Of a stretch of DNA of 53,273 nucleotides, positions 25,888 to 33,953 are shown piece by piece. The stretch's first letter is position 1. Each line of letters begins with the position of its first letter. The stretch is from the NCBI RefSeq assembly GCF_000292245.2, contig NZ_ALPT02000028.1, positions 1 through 53,273 of the forward strand. Reading direction: 5' to 3'. Position numbers and translations under genes: made by a program. Source of the DNA: Alkalihalobacillus alcalophilus ATCC 27647 = CGMCC 1.3604 (GTDB taxonomy: Bacteria; Bacillota; Bacilli; Bacillales; Bacillaceae_D). Below the pieces are notes generated by a model that made no database searches, was not told the DNA's origin, and worked only from the letters and a program-made list of their open reading frames with translations.

Positions 25888-26532
25888 TCAATCTTCAATA
25901 TCATGTTTTAGAGCAAAGATAGCAAGTTGTGTCCGGTCACGCAGCTGTAATTTTGTTAACAATTGGCTCATTAAGTTTTTAACCGTCCCTAATGAAAGGA
26001 ATAATGTATCGGCAATTTCCTGATTGCTTTTGCCTTCTCCTACGAGGAAAACAAGTGAACGCTCTCTTTCTGTTAATGGAATCGGCAAGGGCTTTTTCTC
26101 TTGTTTGTTCCTAAATAATTGCGGAACGACCTTGGCTGCAACTTGCTCATCTAAAGCCATTCCACCTTCAAGAGCTTTGTCAATTGAATACAATAGACGC
26201 TCACGGTCAGCATCCTTTAATAAATAACCAACCGCACCAAGCTTTAAAGCCTCTATTGCATAAGCATCATCAGCAAACGTTGTGAGGATTAGAATTTTAA
26301 CTTTTGGATATAACTGCCGTAACTTTTGAGTCGCTTCAAGTCCATTCATTTCTGGCATTCGGATATCCATAATAATTAAATCAATAATATGTTTAGGGTA
26401 GAGCTCGAGTGCTTCCTTGCCATTACACGCTTCTACTATCACTTCATTTTTTCCTGAATATTCGATCATCATTTTTAAACCTTGACGAACTAAAGCTTGA
26501 TCTTCCGCTAATAAAATTCGATTCTTAACCAT
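25888..26532 (-). CDS. NarL/LuxR-family response regulator, LnrK-like
   Basis: This 214-residue regulator has a receiver domain (acidic pocket E10/D11, phosphoacceptor Asp56 in IIMDIRMPEMNG, Lys in LLKDAD) and a C-terminal LuxR-type helix-turn-helix (LTERERSLVFLVGEGKSNQEIADTLFLSLGTVKNLMSQLL). It lies 20 bases after its cognate histidine kinase gene and just before the ABC operon, the same order as lnrJK-lnrLMN in B. subtilis. It is therefore expected to activate that transporter when the membrane is disturbed by an amphiphilic compound. AGGGGAT precedes the ATG. Confidence 0.92.
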   Translation of the reverse strand: MVKNRILLAEDQALVRQGLKMMIEYSGKNEVIVEACNGKEALELYPKHIIDLIIMDIRMPEMNGLEATQKLRQLYPKVKILILTTFADDAYAIEALKLGAVGYLLKDADRERLLYSIDKALEGGMALDEQVAAKVVPQLFRNKQEKKPLPIPLTERERSLVFLVGEGKSNQEIADTLFLSLGTVKNLMSQLLTKLQLRDRTQLAIFALKHDIED

Positions 26533-26552
26533 TCTTTATCCCCTTATTCAAC

Positions 26553-27656
26553 TCATGATTGTGATGCCTTTAACGGTAAATAAGCTTCTATTTTAAATTC
26601 ATTATTTGTTTTTAACACTTCAAAACGGCCCTCTAATTGTTCGACTCGTTCTCTTAGATTCGTTAAACCAAAACCATCCTTCAGAGAACGTTCTTCAGAG
26701 TAATATTTATTTTTCACCGATACAGTAAAGGCATAATTGGCGATTCCTTCAAAAATCACTTCGACCTCTCTTGAATGTGCATGTCGCATTGCATTCGTTA
26801 ATCCCTCTTGAACAATTCGATAAATCGTAATCATTTGCTCATTCGTTAAAGGGGCAGATAAAGCTCCTTTACGGGTGATTAAATTTACTTGAATATGACT
26901 TTCCGATTCTAAACGGCGAATAAGCTGTATGACCGAAGAAAAACCTTTTAGTTCTTCATTTCGTAATGCCTGAACAGATTGCCTCATTTCCGTTAAGCTT
27001 TGTTTGGCAAGTTCCTTTGCTTGTCGTAGGGCAACTTCGTCCACTTCCCCGCTTTCTTGGGTAATTTCAACCATCTCAAGCTGCATCGCTAAAGCGGTTA
27101 ATTGATGCCCAACATTATCATGAATATCCCGAGCAATTCTCGTCCTCTCTTCCGCTCTTGCATTTTCCTCTTGAACTTGTAACTGCCTTTTTAATTTCCG
27201 ATACTCAATTAATAATGTTTTCCAATCTTCCTCATATGCTAATGCTGCCTGTTCCCTTTTATTTTTCTGCCAAAAACTAAATAACAGCAGAGCCAAAATC
27301 GCCGTATAAAAAAGCGAAAATGAAATGTCACGATACAAAATCAATGGAATAAATGTGACTCCGACAATCAGACCAAACAACCACTTCTTTTTTGCAAAAT
27401 CATTAATCAAAAATAAGAGCCAAAAATACATTAGCCATGGCATCTGCATTTCTACTGAGAAAAGTAGAAGCTGGGCCAACATCGCCATACTAACGAGGAT
27501 TCCGACTAAATAAAGTCGATTCTTCCACAATGGTTCTGTGCTCACTATGGCGACAAAGCCCCCAACCCAAAGCCAAAAACCTGGATGCAACCTCAATTCT
27601 ACATTTTCTAATAGGATAAAAAAGATAATAAAGCATCCTGCCATAATCACTTTCAT
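26553..27656 (-). CDS. Histidine kinase of the HisKA_3 type, LnrJ-like
   Basis: This 367-residue sensor kinase has four to five N-terminal membrane helices (residues 3-128) and almost no extracellular domain, then a linker coiled coil, the HisKA_3 box RIARDIHDNVGHQLTALAMQ with His179, and a HATPase_c domain ending with DGFGLTNLRERVEQLEG. This intramembrane-sensing design is shared with LiaS, DesK and LnrJ (YfiJ). Paired with the next regulator gene and an LnrLMN-like transporter, it probably senses a membrane-active antibiotic or its effect. AAAGGACA lies six bases before the ATG. Confidence 0.92.
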   Translation of the reverse strand: MKVIMAGCFIIFFILLENVELRLHPGFWLWVGGFVAIVSTEPLWKNRLYLVGILVSMAMLAQLLLFSVEMQMPWLMYFWLLFLINDFAKKKWLFGLIVGVTFIPLILYRDISFSLFYTAILALLLFSFWQKNKREQAALAYEEDWKTLLIEYRKLKRQLQVQEENARAEERTRIARDIHDNVGHQLTALAMQLEMVEITQESGEVDEVALRQAKELAKQSLTEMRQSVQALRNEELKGFSSVIQLIRRLESESHIQVNLITRKGALSAPLTNEQMITIYRIVQEGLTNAMRHAHSREVEVIFEGIANYAFTVSVKNKYYSEERSLKDGFGLTNLRERVEQLEGRFEVLKTNNEFKIEAYLPLKASQS

Positions 27657-27739
27657 TTTGTCTGTCCTTTACGTTCATTTGTCTCTTATTCTAACATTTT
27701 TATCCTATTTTTGATGGTTTTTTCCGAAAAATCAATTAA

Positions 27740-29074
27740 CTAAAATCGTAAATCACTTAAACGATCTTTTTTGAGCGTCCATGTGACCCCGAGCTTTTTA
27801 CAAATTGTTGCATAATGGAGTAAGGTCAGCAATACAGCACTCATATTCATCCCGATAATAATTCCCCCCATTTGGAACTGTGGCATTGATCCAAGAGTAA
27901 ACATCATGACAAACGAAATAATGGTCGTAATCACAGAATGAATAAACGCATCCTTCACTAGTCCAAGGCCAATTAAATAAGCCTGCATCGGAATCACAAA
28001 ATAGTGAAAAAGGAAATATGGGACAAGCAACTGCAAATAACCAGCAGCTGGAGAATTCTCAAAGAACAAAGTCGTCAATTGATCGGCGTATAAATAAAAT
28101 ATCGCGACAATTGGAAAACCATATAACCCTGTAAAAATTAGCACTTTTCGCAATAGATTATGAAGCTCTTCATAATTCCGTTTACTATAGGCTTCTGAAA
28201 CGGTTGGAATTAGAACAATTAATAACGAATGAGCAATAAAAGCCGGAAAAAAACCAATCGTAAATGCGACTCCGGCAAGCTTGCCATACTGTATCACCGC
28301 CATCGACTCCACTAAACCGGCCCGCATTAAAGCCGCTTTAATCAAAAATGGTTTCATCGCAAAAGTTGCCGCATGGAAAATTCGTAAACCGGTCGTTGGT
28401 AAAGAGACCTCTAATAATGACTTTCGTACTTTCTTTCCTGGGATTTCAGCTCTTGGCTGCTTTCTAAACCCCCGCATTTGCCCGACAAAAGCTAAAATTA
28501 AGTAGGTTAAAACTACCATTTCACAAACAATAACAGCCGACAAGCCGACTAAAATAGCTGTTTGTAAATCAAACTGAAACAATTGAAAAATAATGACCAG
28601 AAATAGGAGTTGAACAGCCCTTCTTAAAAAGTTAGCAATCGCAATTTTTGACATCTTTTGAGCACCCATAAAATAACCACGGGCAACAGAACTAAATGTA
28701 ATGACCGGTATTAAAATAATAAACAACCATTTCACTAACGGATGATAGTGATCAAAAACAGGAATGAGTGGAAACACAACGAAAGCAATTAAAATAAAAC
28801 CAACCGTACAAAGACTTGCAAAACGAAGAGCATGTTTAAGCATACTATAATGAAATAACTCTTCTTTTTCAGCAACAAATTTAGAGATCGAAATCGGAAG
28901 CTCAAGACTCGCAATGACAACGATAAATGCAATTGTCGGAAAAATAGACATATATAAACCGAGTCCTTCTTCACCTAATTCCCTCGCTAACACAATATTA
29001 ATGATAAATTCTAAACACTCTCCTAGGAAAGCGGCAATCATTAATAACAGAGCACCTTTCACAAATCGGTTCAT
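27740..29074 (-). CDS. SpoVB-like oligosaccharide flippase (MOP superfamily)
   Basis: This 444-residue polytopic protein has about 12-14 helices, a typical N-terminus (MNRFVKGALLLMIAAFLGECLEFIINIVLARELGEEGLGLY) and internal motifs (SISKFVAEKEE, FRKQPRAEIPGK, GFFPAFIAHSLLIVLIPTVSEAY) of the SpoVB/YkvU/YtgP branch. SpoVB-like proteins move lipid-linked wall precursors or act in spore cortex formation; the present branch cannot be resolved further, and YkvU is the closest by length. The ATG at 29074 follows GAGGAGAGAAATT. It is a single gene downstream (minus strand) of the glpD terminator. Confidence 0.88.
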   Translation of the reverse strand: MNRFVKGALLLMIAAFLGECLEFIINIVLARELGEEGLGLYMSIFPTIAFIVVIASLELPISISKFVAEKEELFHYSMLKHALRFASLCTVGFILIAFVVFPLIPVFDHYHPLVKWLFIILIPVITFSSVARGYFMGAQKMSKIAIANFLRRAVQLLFLVIIFQLFQFDLQTAILVGLSAVIVCEMVVLTYLILAFVGQMRGFRKQPRAEIPGKKVRKSLLEVSLPTTGLRIFHAATFAMKPFLIKAALMRAGLVESMAVIQYGKLAGVAFTIGFFPAFIAHSLLIVLIPTVSEAYSKRNYEELHNLLRKVLIFTGLYGFPIVAIFYLYADQLTTLFFENSPAAGYLQLLVPYFLFHYFVIPMQAYLIGLGLVKDAFIHSVITTIISFVMMFTLGSMPQFQMGGIIIGMNMSAVLLTLLHYATICKKLGVTWTLKKDRLSDLRF

Positions 29075-29207
29075 AATTTCTCTCCTCATCTATATCTCTT
29101 ACTTCACTATATGAGACAAGATCAGAAAATATGGTACTAGCTTTGAAGCTGTCTCGTAACAAATTCCTCTTCCTGATGGTTTCCTTCCTATGTTTCTGCT
29201 TATTTCA

Positions 29208-29238
29208 AAAAAATAAAAAGCCGAAAACCCTTTTTCGG
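29208..29238 (-). terminator. Terminator after glpD
   Basis: CCGAAAAAGGGTTTTCGG (29221-29238 on the minus strand) followed by CTTTTTATTTTTTT. It lies beyond the stop codon of the restored glpD frame at 29285. Confidence 0.85.
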
Positions 29239-29284
29239 ATTCCCTGCTTTTCGCCATTCTTCTATCTTTTGATAGATGATTTTT

Positions 29285-29430
29285 TTATTTGTCTTCTTCA
29301 TGTTCAATTCCACTTGTCGCCAGCTCCATCTGTCTATCTAAATCTCGTGTATAATTTCGTTTCTGTTCATTCGTCCATTTTAATTTTCGCCCGAGCCAAT
29401 TTAACGTTCGATTTTTTGCTTTTTTACGAG
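29285..29430 (-). pseudogene. glpD: Frame-shifted C-terminal end of glpD
   Basis: Past the present glpD stop codon, a second frame continues the protein with NWLGRKLKWTNEQKRNYTRD and ends at a TAA at 29285-29287. One base missing from a run of six T (plus strand, 29420-29425) would join the frames and give a protein of about 558 residues, the normal GlpD size. Either a real mutation or a homopolymer sequencing error explains this. Confidence 0.75.
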
Positions 29431-30960
29431 CCCTATATCAAAAAGTAACAGCGAGGAGCGCCTCACATAATAATCAGCCGGACAAACGGCCATTTCATGC
29501 TCCAAACTATAGAGGAGAGTCGAGGAAACAACTAAAGGCAATCCAGTTCGTTCTAACTCCCAAAAATGCTCTTTCGCCAGCTCGAATATTAACTGACAAT
29601 TTGAACCATACTTTTTTATGATTTGCCTCGCTTCCTCTTCAGAAAAACCGACTTCCTTACCAAAGGGAATCTTGTTCTCAATAAATTGCTCAAACTGGGC
29701 TGAGCCACCTACTTCCCCTCCTGAAAGAATCACTTTATTCGTTTCACTATTTGGAAGCTGCCGACTTTCACTTTCTTGAATTCGAGCTGCAATCACGCTC
29801 ATCGTCTTTTCGGCCATTTTACGATAACCGGTTAACTTGCCTCCTGCAATCGTAATTAAACCAGATTTCGCCAAAAATAATTCATCTTTTCTTGAAATAT
29901 CAGAAGGGCCTTTGCCTTGTTCGTGTATAAGTGGTCTAAGTCCTGCCCAACTAGATTCGATATCCTCCTCTTTTAGCTTTTGTTTGGGGAATAAACCATT
30001 TATTGCACGAATTAAATACGTTAAATCCGACATCGTCATCTTTACTTCTTTTGGGTCGCCAAAATAGTCCGTATCCGTTGTTCCGATATATGTTTTTTGA
30101 CCACGTGGTATTGCAAAAATCATCCTTCCATCGTTAAAAGGTGTATCAAAATAAATTGCATCATTAATTGGAAACTTTTTTTGATCAATGACAATATGAA
30201 CCCCTTTTGTTAAGTGTAAATACTTCCCTTCTTTTGAACGATCTTGTTCTCTCAAATGATCAGCCCAAGGGCCTGTTGCATTGACAATATGTTTGGCATA
30301 AATCGTCTTACTTTGCCCTGAAAGTAAATCTTCCACTTTGACACCGACCACTTTTTTATCCTTATAAATAAAATGCTTTGCTTCAACGTAATTAACGGCC
30401 TTAGCCCCAAGTTCATATGCTTTTTTAATAATTTCAAGCGTGAGTCTTGCATCATCTGTTCGGTATTCAACATAAACCCCTGAACCACGCAGACCGTCTT
30501 GTTTTAATAAAGGTTCACGGGTGACCGTTTCTTTTTTGGAAAGCATTTTTCTCCGTTCGACTCGTTTAACCTGGGCCAAATAATCATATACTTTTAGGCC
30601 AAGAGATGTCGTCAACCGTCCAAATGTTCCACCTTTATAAAAAGGCAGCATCATTTTCACTGGGGTTGTCACATGTGGGGCATTTTCATAAACAATCGCT
30701 CTCTCCTTCCCTACTTCTGCTACAAGTTTAATTTCGAATTGCTTTAAGTAACGTAACCCGCCATGAATCAATTTTGTTGAACGGCTCGATGTCCCACTTG
30801 CAAAATCATCCATCTCAATTAATCCCATTTGTAACCCTCTTGATTGTCCATCTAAAAGGATTCCAGCTCCTGTGATGCCCCCACCAATAACGAGAACGTC
30901 AAGCTCCATTTTTTCCATACTTTCTAAAATTTTTGGTCGGTTTTGATAAGAAAAGTTCAC
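29401..30960 (-). CDS. glpD: Aerobic glycerol-3-phosphate dehydrogenase, C-terminus frameshifted
   Basis: This FAD-dependent, membrane-associated dehydrogenase oxidises glycerol-3-phosphate to dihydroxyacetone phosphate and passes electrons to quinone. It has an FAD dinucleotide motif VIGGGITGAGILLD (about 24-37), the family signature SSRSTKLIHGGLRYLKQFE, VNATGPWAD, and IAGGKLTGYRKMAE near residue 371. As it stands it is 519 residues; the last five (QKIER) and the stop result from a one-base frameshift, and the missing C-terminal part is present in another frame (29285-29430). The GTG start follows GAGGGATGAACA. No glpF or glpK adjoins it. Confidence 0.93.
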   Translation of the reverse strand: MNFSYQNRPKILESMEKMELDVLVIGGGITGAGILLDGQSRGLQMGLIEMDDFASGTSSRSTKLIHGGLRYLKQFEIKLVAEVGKERAIVYENAPHVTTPVKMMLPFYKGGTFGRLTTSLGLKVYDYLAQVKRVERRKMLSKKETVTREPLLKQDGLRGSGVYVEYRTDDARLTLEIIKKAYELGAKAVNYVEAKHFIYKDKKVVGVKVEDLLSGQSKTIYAKHIVNATGPWADHLREQDRSKEGKYLHLTKGVHIVIDQKKFPINDAIYFDTPFNDGRMIFAIPRGQKTYIGTTDTDYFGDPKEVKMTMSDLTYLIRAINGLFPKQKLKEEDIESSWAGLRPLIHEQGKGPSDISRKDELFLAKSGLITIAGGKLTGYRKMAEKTMSVIAARIQESESRQLPNSETNKVILSGGEVGGSAQFEQFIENKIPFGKEVGFSEEEARQIIKKYGSNCQLIFELAKEHFWELERTGLPLVVSSTLLYSLEHEMAVCPADYYVRRSSLLLFDIGLVKKQKIER

Positions 30961-31076
30961 TGTTCATCCCTCTTTTCTATCCTGATTCTCTTCTTAAACG
31001 GATTCACATTTCTTCGCCTTAGCAAACCTAAATACATCAGATAGCTCCTCTTTTGAAACCTTCCGTCATTTTTTTC

Positions 31077-31112
31077 TTGACATTATTTTTTTCTCTTGTT
31101 AGAATTTCTAAC
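31077..31112 (+). promoter_or_regulatory. Sigma-A promoter overlapped by a 15-bp palindrome
   Basis: TTGACA (31077-31082) and TAGAAT (31100-31105) are 17 bases apart. The perfect palindrome GTTAGAA-T-TTCTAAC (31098-31112) covers the -10, as a repressor operator would. The regulator is unknown. Confidence 0.65.
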
Positions 31113-31224
31113 GAACGAACATAACTTAATACAAAACCCATGTGGATTTGTGGACTTTTCAAGGAAGGACTTTCCTTTCTTTTTTCGCCACACATTAATG
31201 ACCTTCATTGATGTGTGGTTTTTT
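31112..31224 (+). ncRNA. Short leader or small RNA with two tandem terminators
   Basis: From the promoter at 31077 a transcript would meet hairpin AAGGAA/TTCCTT (31161-31177) followed by TCTTTTTT, then a 13-bp stem CCACACATTAATG/CATTGATGTGTGG (31188-31218) followed by TTTTTT. The EamA gene begins 100 bases later. It could be an independent RNA of about 112 nt, or a leader with conditional termination. I recognise no known riboswitch consensus in it. Confidence 0.5.
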
Positions 31225-31325
31225 GCTGTTATAAATAGTTATGAGAATGAAGTGAATATCCTTACTTTTTTCTAAAAAAATTAATTTGATTTAACTAAGA
31301 TCATTTGAATTGAGGTGTATTTTTT

Positions 31326-32246
31326 ATGAAACAATCGATTTATCCGTTAGCTGTCTTATTAGGTGGGGCCTGCTTTGGTGTTCTTTCAACATTCGTTAAG
31401 CTCGCTTATGCCCAGGGCTTTCAACTTGCAGAAGTAACAGGAAGTCAATTTATTATTGGAACTCTATTAATCTGGCTACTTGTATTGTTTACAAAAAAAC
31501 AGAAAATCACAGGAAAACGCTTTGCGATTCTCGCAGCAGGTGGTATTCCGATGGGATTAACAGGGATTTTTTATTACCAGTCCTTACAAACTTTAGATGC
31601 TTCACTAGCGATCATCTTTTTATTCCAATTCGTTTGGGTTGGAACGTTACTTGAATATATTTTAGACAAGAAAAAACCAAGTAAACAGAAGCTCGGTTCC
31701 ATTTTTCTATTAATCATTGGTTCCATCTTAGCCGCAGGAGTCATCTCTGGTGGTTTTGCAAATATCTCAATGATAGGTATAGTTTGGGGAATTTTAGCAG
31801 CGATTAGTTTCTCATCCTTTGCGTATGTTAGTGGAAACGTTGGTAGAGAATTACCACCAATCCAAAGAAGTGCCATTTTTGCGGTAGGTGGCTTAATTAT
31901 TACGTTTATTATTTTCCCACCACTGTTTTTGCTTGAACCAACAACAGTCATGGCAATAGCTCCATATGGTTTATTATTAGGATTATTCGGAGTCACATTG
32001 CCGCCATTATTATTTGCGATAGGTATGCCACATGTCGGAGCTGGTTTGGGAACCATTTTATCATCGTCTGAATTACCGGTTGCTTTACTGATGTCGATTC
32101 TGATATTAAATGAACAAGTGCTCTTTTCACAATGGGTGGGAGTCGTTATCATTATTTTTGGAATCATCTTCGGAAATATGAAATTCAAATATAAGAGCCT
32201 AGCCATTCATCAACAAGCAGAATCCTCCAATCAGCATTCTGCTTAA
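31326..32246 (+). CDS. EamA/DMT-family transporter
   Basis: This 306-residue membrane protein has ten helices in two EamA repeats (about 7-136 and 148-286); the repeats begin with LAVLLGGACFGVLSTFVKLAY and GIVWGILAAISFSSFAYVSG. It belongs to the drug/metabolite transporter superfamily; the substrate cannot be read. GAGGTG lies eight bases before the ATG. It is the only plus-strand gene of the neighbourhood and sits behind a leader with two intrinsic terminators and an operator-like palindrome, so expression is probably tightly controlled. A strong terminator follows. Confidence 0.9.
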   Translation: MKQSIYPLAVLLGGACFGVLSTFVKLAYAQGFQLAEVTGSQFIIGTLLIWLLVLFTKKQKITGKRFAILAAGGIPMGLTGIFYYQSLQTLDASLAIIFLFQFVWVGTLLEYILDKKKPSKQKLGSIFLLIIGSILAAGVISGGFANISMIGIVWGILAAISFSSFAYVSGNVGRELPPIQRSAIFAVGGLIITFIIFPPLFLLEPTTVMAIAPYGLLLGLFGVTLPPLLFAIGMPHVGAGLGTILSSSELPVALLMSILILNEQVLFSQWVGVVIIIFGIIFGNMKFKYKSLAIHQQAESSNQHSA

Positions 32247-32254
32247 ACAGACCC

Positions 32255-32301
32255 AACTCCCGCACAGGATATTTTGTATCTCATTGCGGGAGTTCTTTTT
32301 T
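32255..32301 (+). terminator. Terminator after the EamA gene
   Basis: AACTCCCGCA (32255-32264) pairs with TGCGGGAGTT (32285-32294), followed by CTTTTTT. Confidence 0.9.
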
Positions 32302-32450
32302 ACACACGCCACCAATCCAAGCTTTACGCACCAAAACAAAAACAGCAAGCTAATTAGCTCACTATTTCCTGGAAAACAAATCATTCGATTAATGAAGCTC
32401 GGACATCAACTATTCGGCCTTTCCCTGCTGTTTGTCAGCATTTTCACTCA

Positions 32451-33749
32451 TCAAGGCGTCACTCGCCATGCACCTACTGTTCTTCCATTCATATAAAGCG
32501 GCAGTGAAATTTGTACATCTGTTCCAACACCTTCTCGACTGTAGAAAGTGACTTTTCCACCCATTTGTTTAATTAATTGAAATGATACCATCGTCCCTAA
32601 GCCAGTGCCTTCTTTTTTTGTCGTATAATAAACAGTCCCGACTTGTTTAAGCTGCTCCTGACTCATTCCTTTACCATTATCACTAATTTTAATATAAGCT
32701 AGCCCTTTACTTTGATGAACTTTGATATTGATTTTTCCTTCTCCATTAATAGCTTCAATTGAATTTTTAATAAAATTAATCAAGACTTGTTTAAACTGAT
32801 AACGATCTGTCTTAATATCAATATTTTCTGTATATATAGCCAGCAGCTCAACATTTTCCTTCAAAGCTAAAGGTGTTAACAAACTGACTACTTCCTGTAT
32901 ACATTTGGTAACGCTCACAACTTCAATCTTGTTCAATTTTGGTTTGGCAAAATCTAAATAATCGGTCACTATATACTCCGCTCGCTCAAGCTCGCTTAAA
33001 GCTAAATTATAATATTCAACTTCATTTTCCCTTTTAGAATCCTCTCGCATTAACTGCAAAAATCCTTTCACAACAGTAAGGGGATTTCGAACTTCATGGG
33101 CAATTGAAGCTGCTAATTCAGCTACAGTATTTTGCCTTTCTTTCTGAATAATCTCTCCTAAAATTCGGTTCTTTTCATTAATTAATTCATATAATAGCAT
33201 CGAAAATAACGTTGTTAAAATAAAAGCAATAAAATAAAAAACCATATGATTCATAAGAAGAATCATCGCCGTCGACTCCAATGAAATAAAGAGTTCATCA
33301 GCTATTGACAAAAACTTCAAAAACAAACTAAAAAAAGCTAATGCTAAGAGGATAGCGATTTTCGTAATACGAGAACGACTAAATTGATATTTCATAGACA
33401 TAATATGGCTCACTACAGCGATAACAATCGAAGTCAAAATCGTCGCCAGGTCAAAAGCATAAAAAAAATTGAAACCGACCAAAACAGCAGTTACTACCCA
33501 CCCTACTCTTGCTCCGCCATATAAAAAACTGAGAATTAAAGGGATATAGCGAAAATCCCAAGGTACTTGAAATTCAAAATAGGACACACTCATACAAATG
33601 AGAGCGACTGTCGAATGTAGGATGGCTAAGAACCATGTTGAAGAGTTGCTCATTCTTTTGCCATTATAAAATAAACTCATTAGAAAACCTGGGGTTAAAA
33701 CAATTAACACTTGTAATAATAGCTTTTCTGCAACTAACACACGCCTCAC
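32451..33749 (-). CDS. KinB-like sporulation sensor histidine kinase
   Basis: This kinase of about 432 residues has five to six N-terminal helices of 5TM-LytS type (about 10-195), an H-box ELAASIAHEVRNPLTVVKGFLQLM (His218), N-box NFIKNSIEAI, and G boxes ISDNGKGM and GTGLGTMVS. This is the design of KinB, which feeds phosphate into the Spo0F/Spo0B/Spo0A phosphorelay. No response regulator gene adjoins it, as for phosphorelay kinases. The start is uncertain: GTG at 33749 is four bases after AAGGAG; an ATG at 33767 has no ribosome binding site. The kapB lipoprotein partner is not seen here. Confidence 0.82.
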   Translation of the reverse strand: MRRVLVAEKLLLQVLIVLTPGFLMSLFYNGKRMSNSSTWFLAILHSTVALICMSVSYFEFQVPWDFRYIPLILSFLYGGARVGWVVTAVLVGFNFFYAFDLATILTSIVIAVVSHIMSMKYQFSRSRITKIAILLALAFFSLFLKFLSIADELFISLESTAMILLMNHMVFYFIAFILTTLFSMLLYELINEKNRILGEIIQKERQNTVAELAASIAHEVRNPLTVVKGFLQLMREDSKRENEVEYYNLALSELERAEYIVTDYLDFAKPKLNKIEVVSVTKCIQEVVSLLTPLALKENVELLAIYTENIDIKTDRYQFKQVLINFIKNSIEAINGEGKINIKVHQSKGLAYIKISDNGKGMSQEQLKQVGTVYYTTKKEGTGLGTMVSFQLIKQMGGKVTFYSREGVGTDVQISLPLYMNGRTVGAWRVTP

Positions 33750-33884
33750 TCTTCTCCTTCCACACATATAATATAAAAGGATAATTCGACATCAATTTTT
33801 AATAACCTCCATTTTTTTATAAAATACATTTATATTTTTTAAATATTTTGTATAATTACAAAACTTTTAGCTGTTAATTGTCAC

Positions 33885-33931
33885 ATAAAAAAAGCCTTTA
33901 AAATGTGCAGTTGGGCACATTTAAAGGCTTT
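33885..33931 (-). terminator. Terminator after yfiC
   Basis: AAAGCCTTTAAAATGTGC (33891-33908) pairs with GCACATTTAAAGGCTTT (33915-33931) with one bulge, followed on the minus strand by TTTTTATG. Confidence 0.88.
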
Positions 33932-33953
33932 TGACTATCTTCAATTTCTATCT

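Noticed and set aside
29131..29448. 105-codon plus-strand frame
   Set aside because: It lies over the glpD terminator and the frameshifted glpD end, and the minus-strand reading explains the sequence better.
31574..32206. 210-codon minus-strand frame opposite the EamA gene
   Set aside because: It is a reverse-frame shadow of a clear membrane protein gene and has no ribosome binding site.
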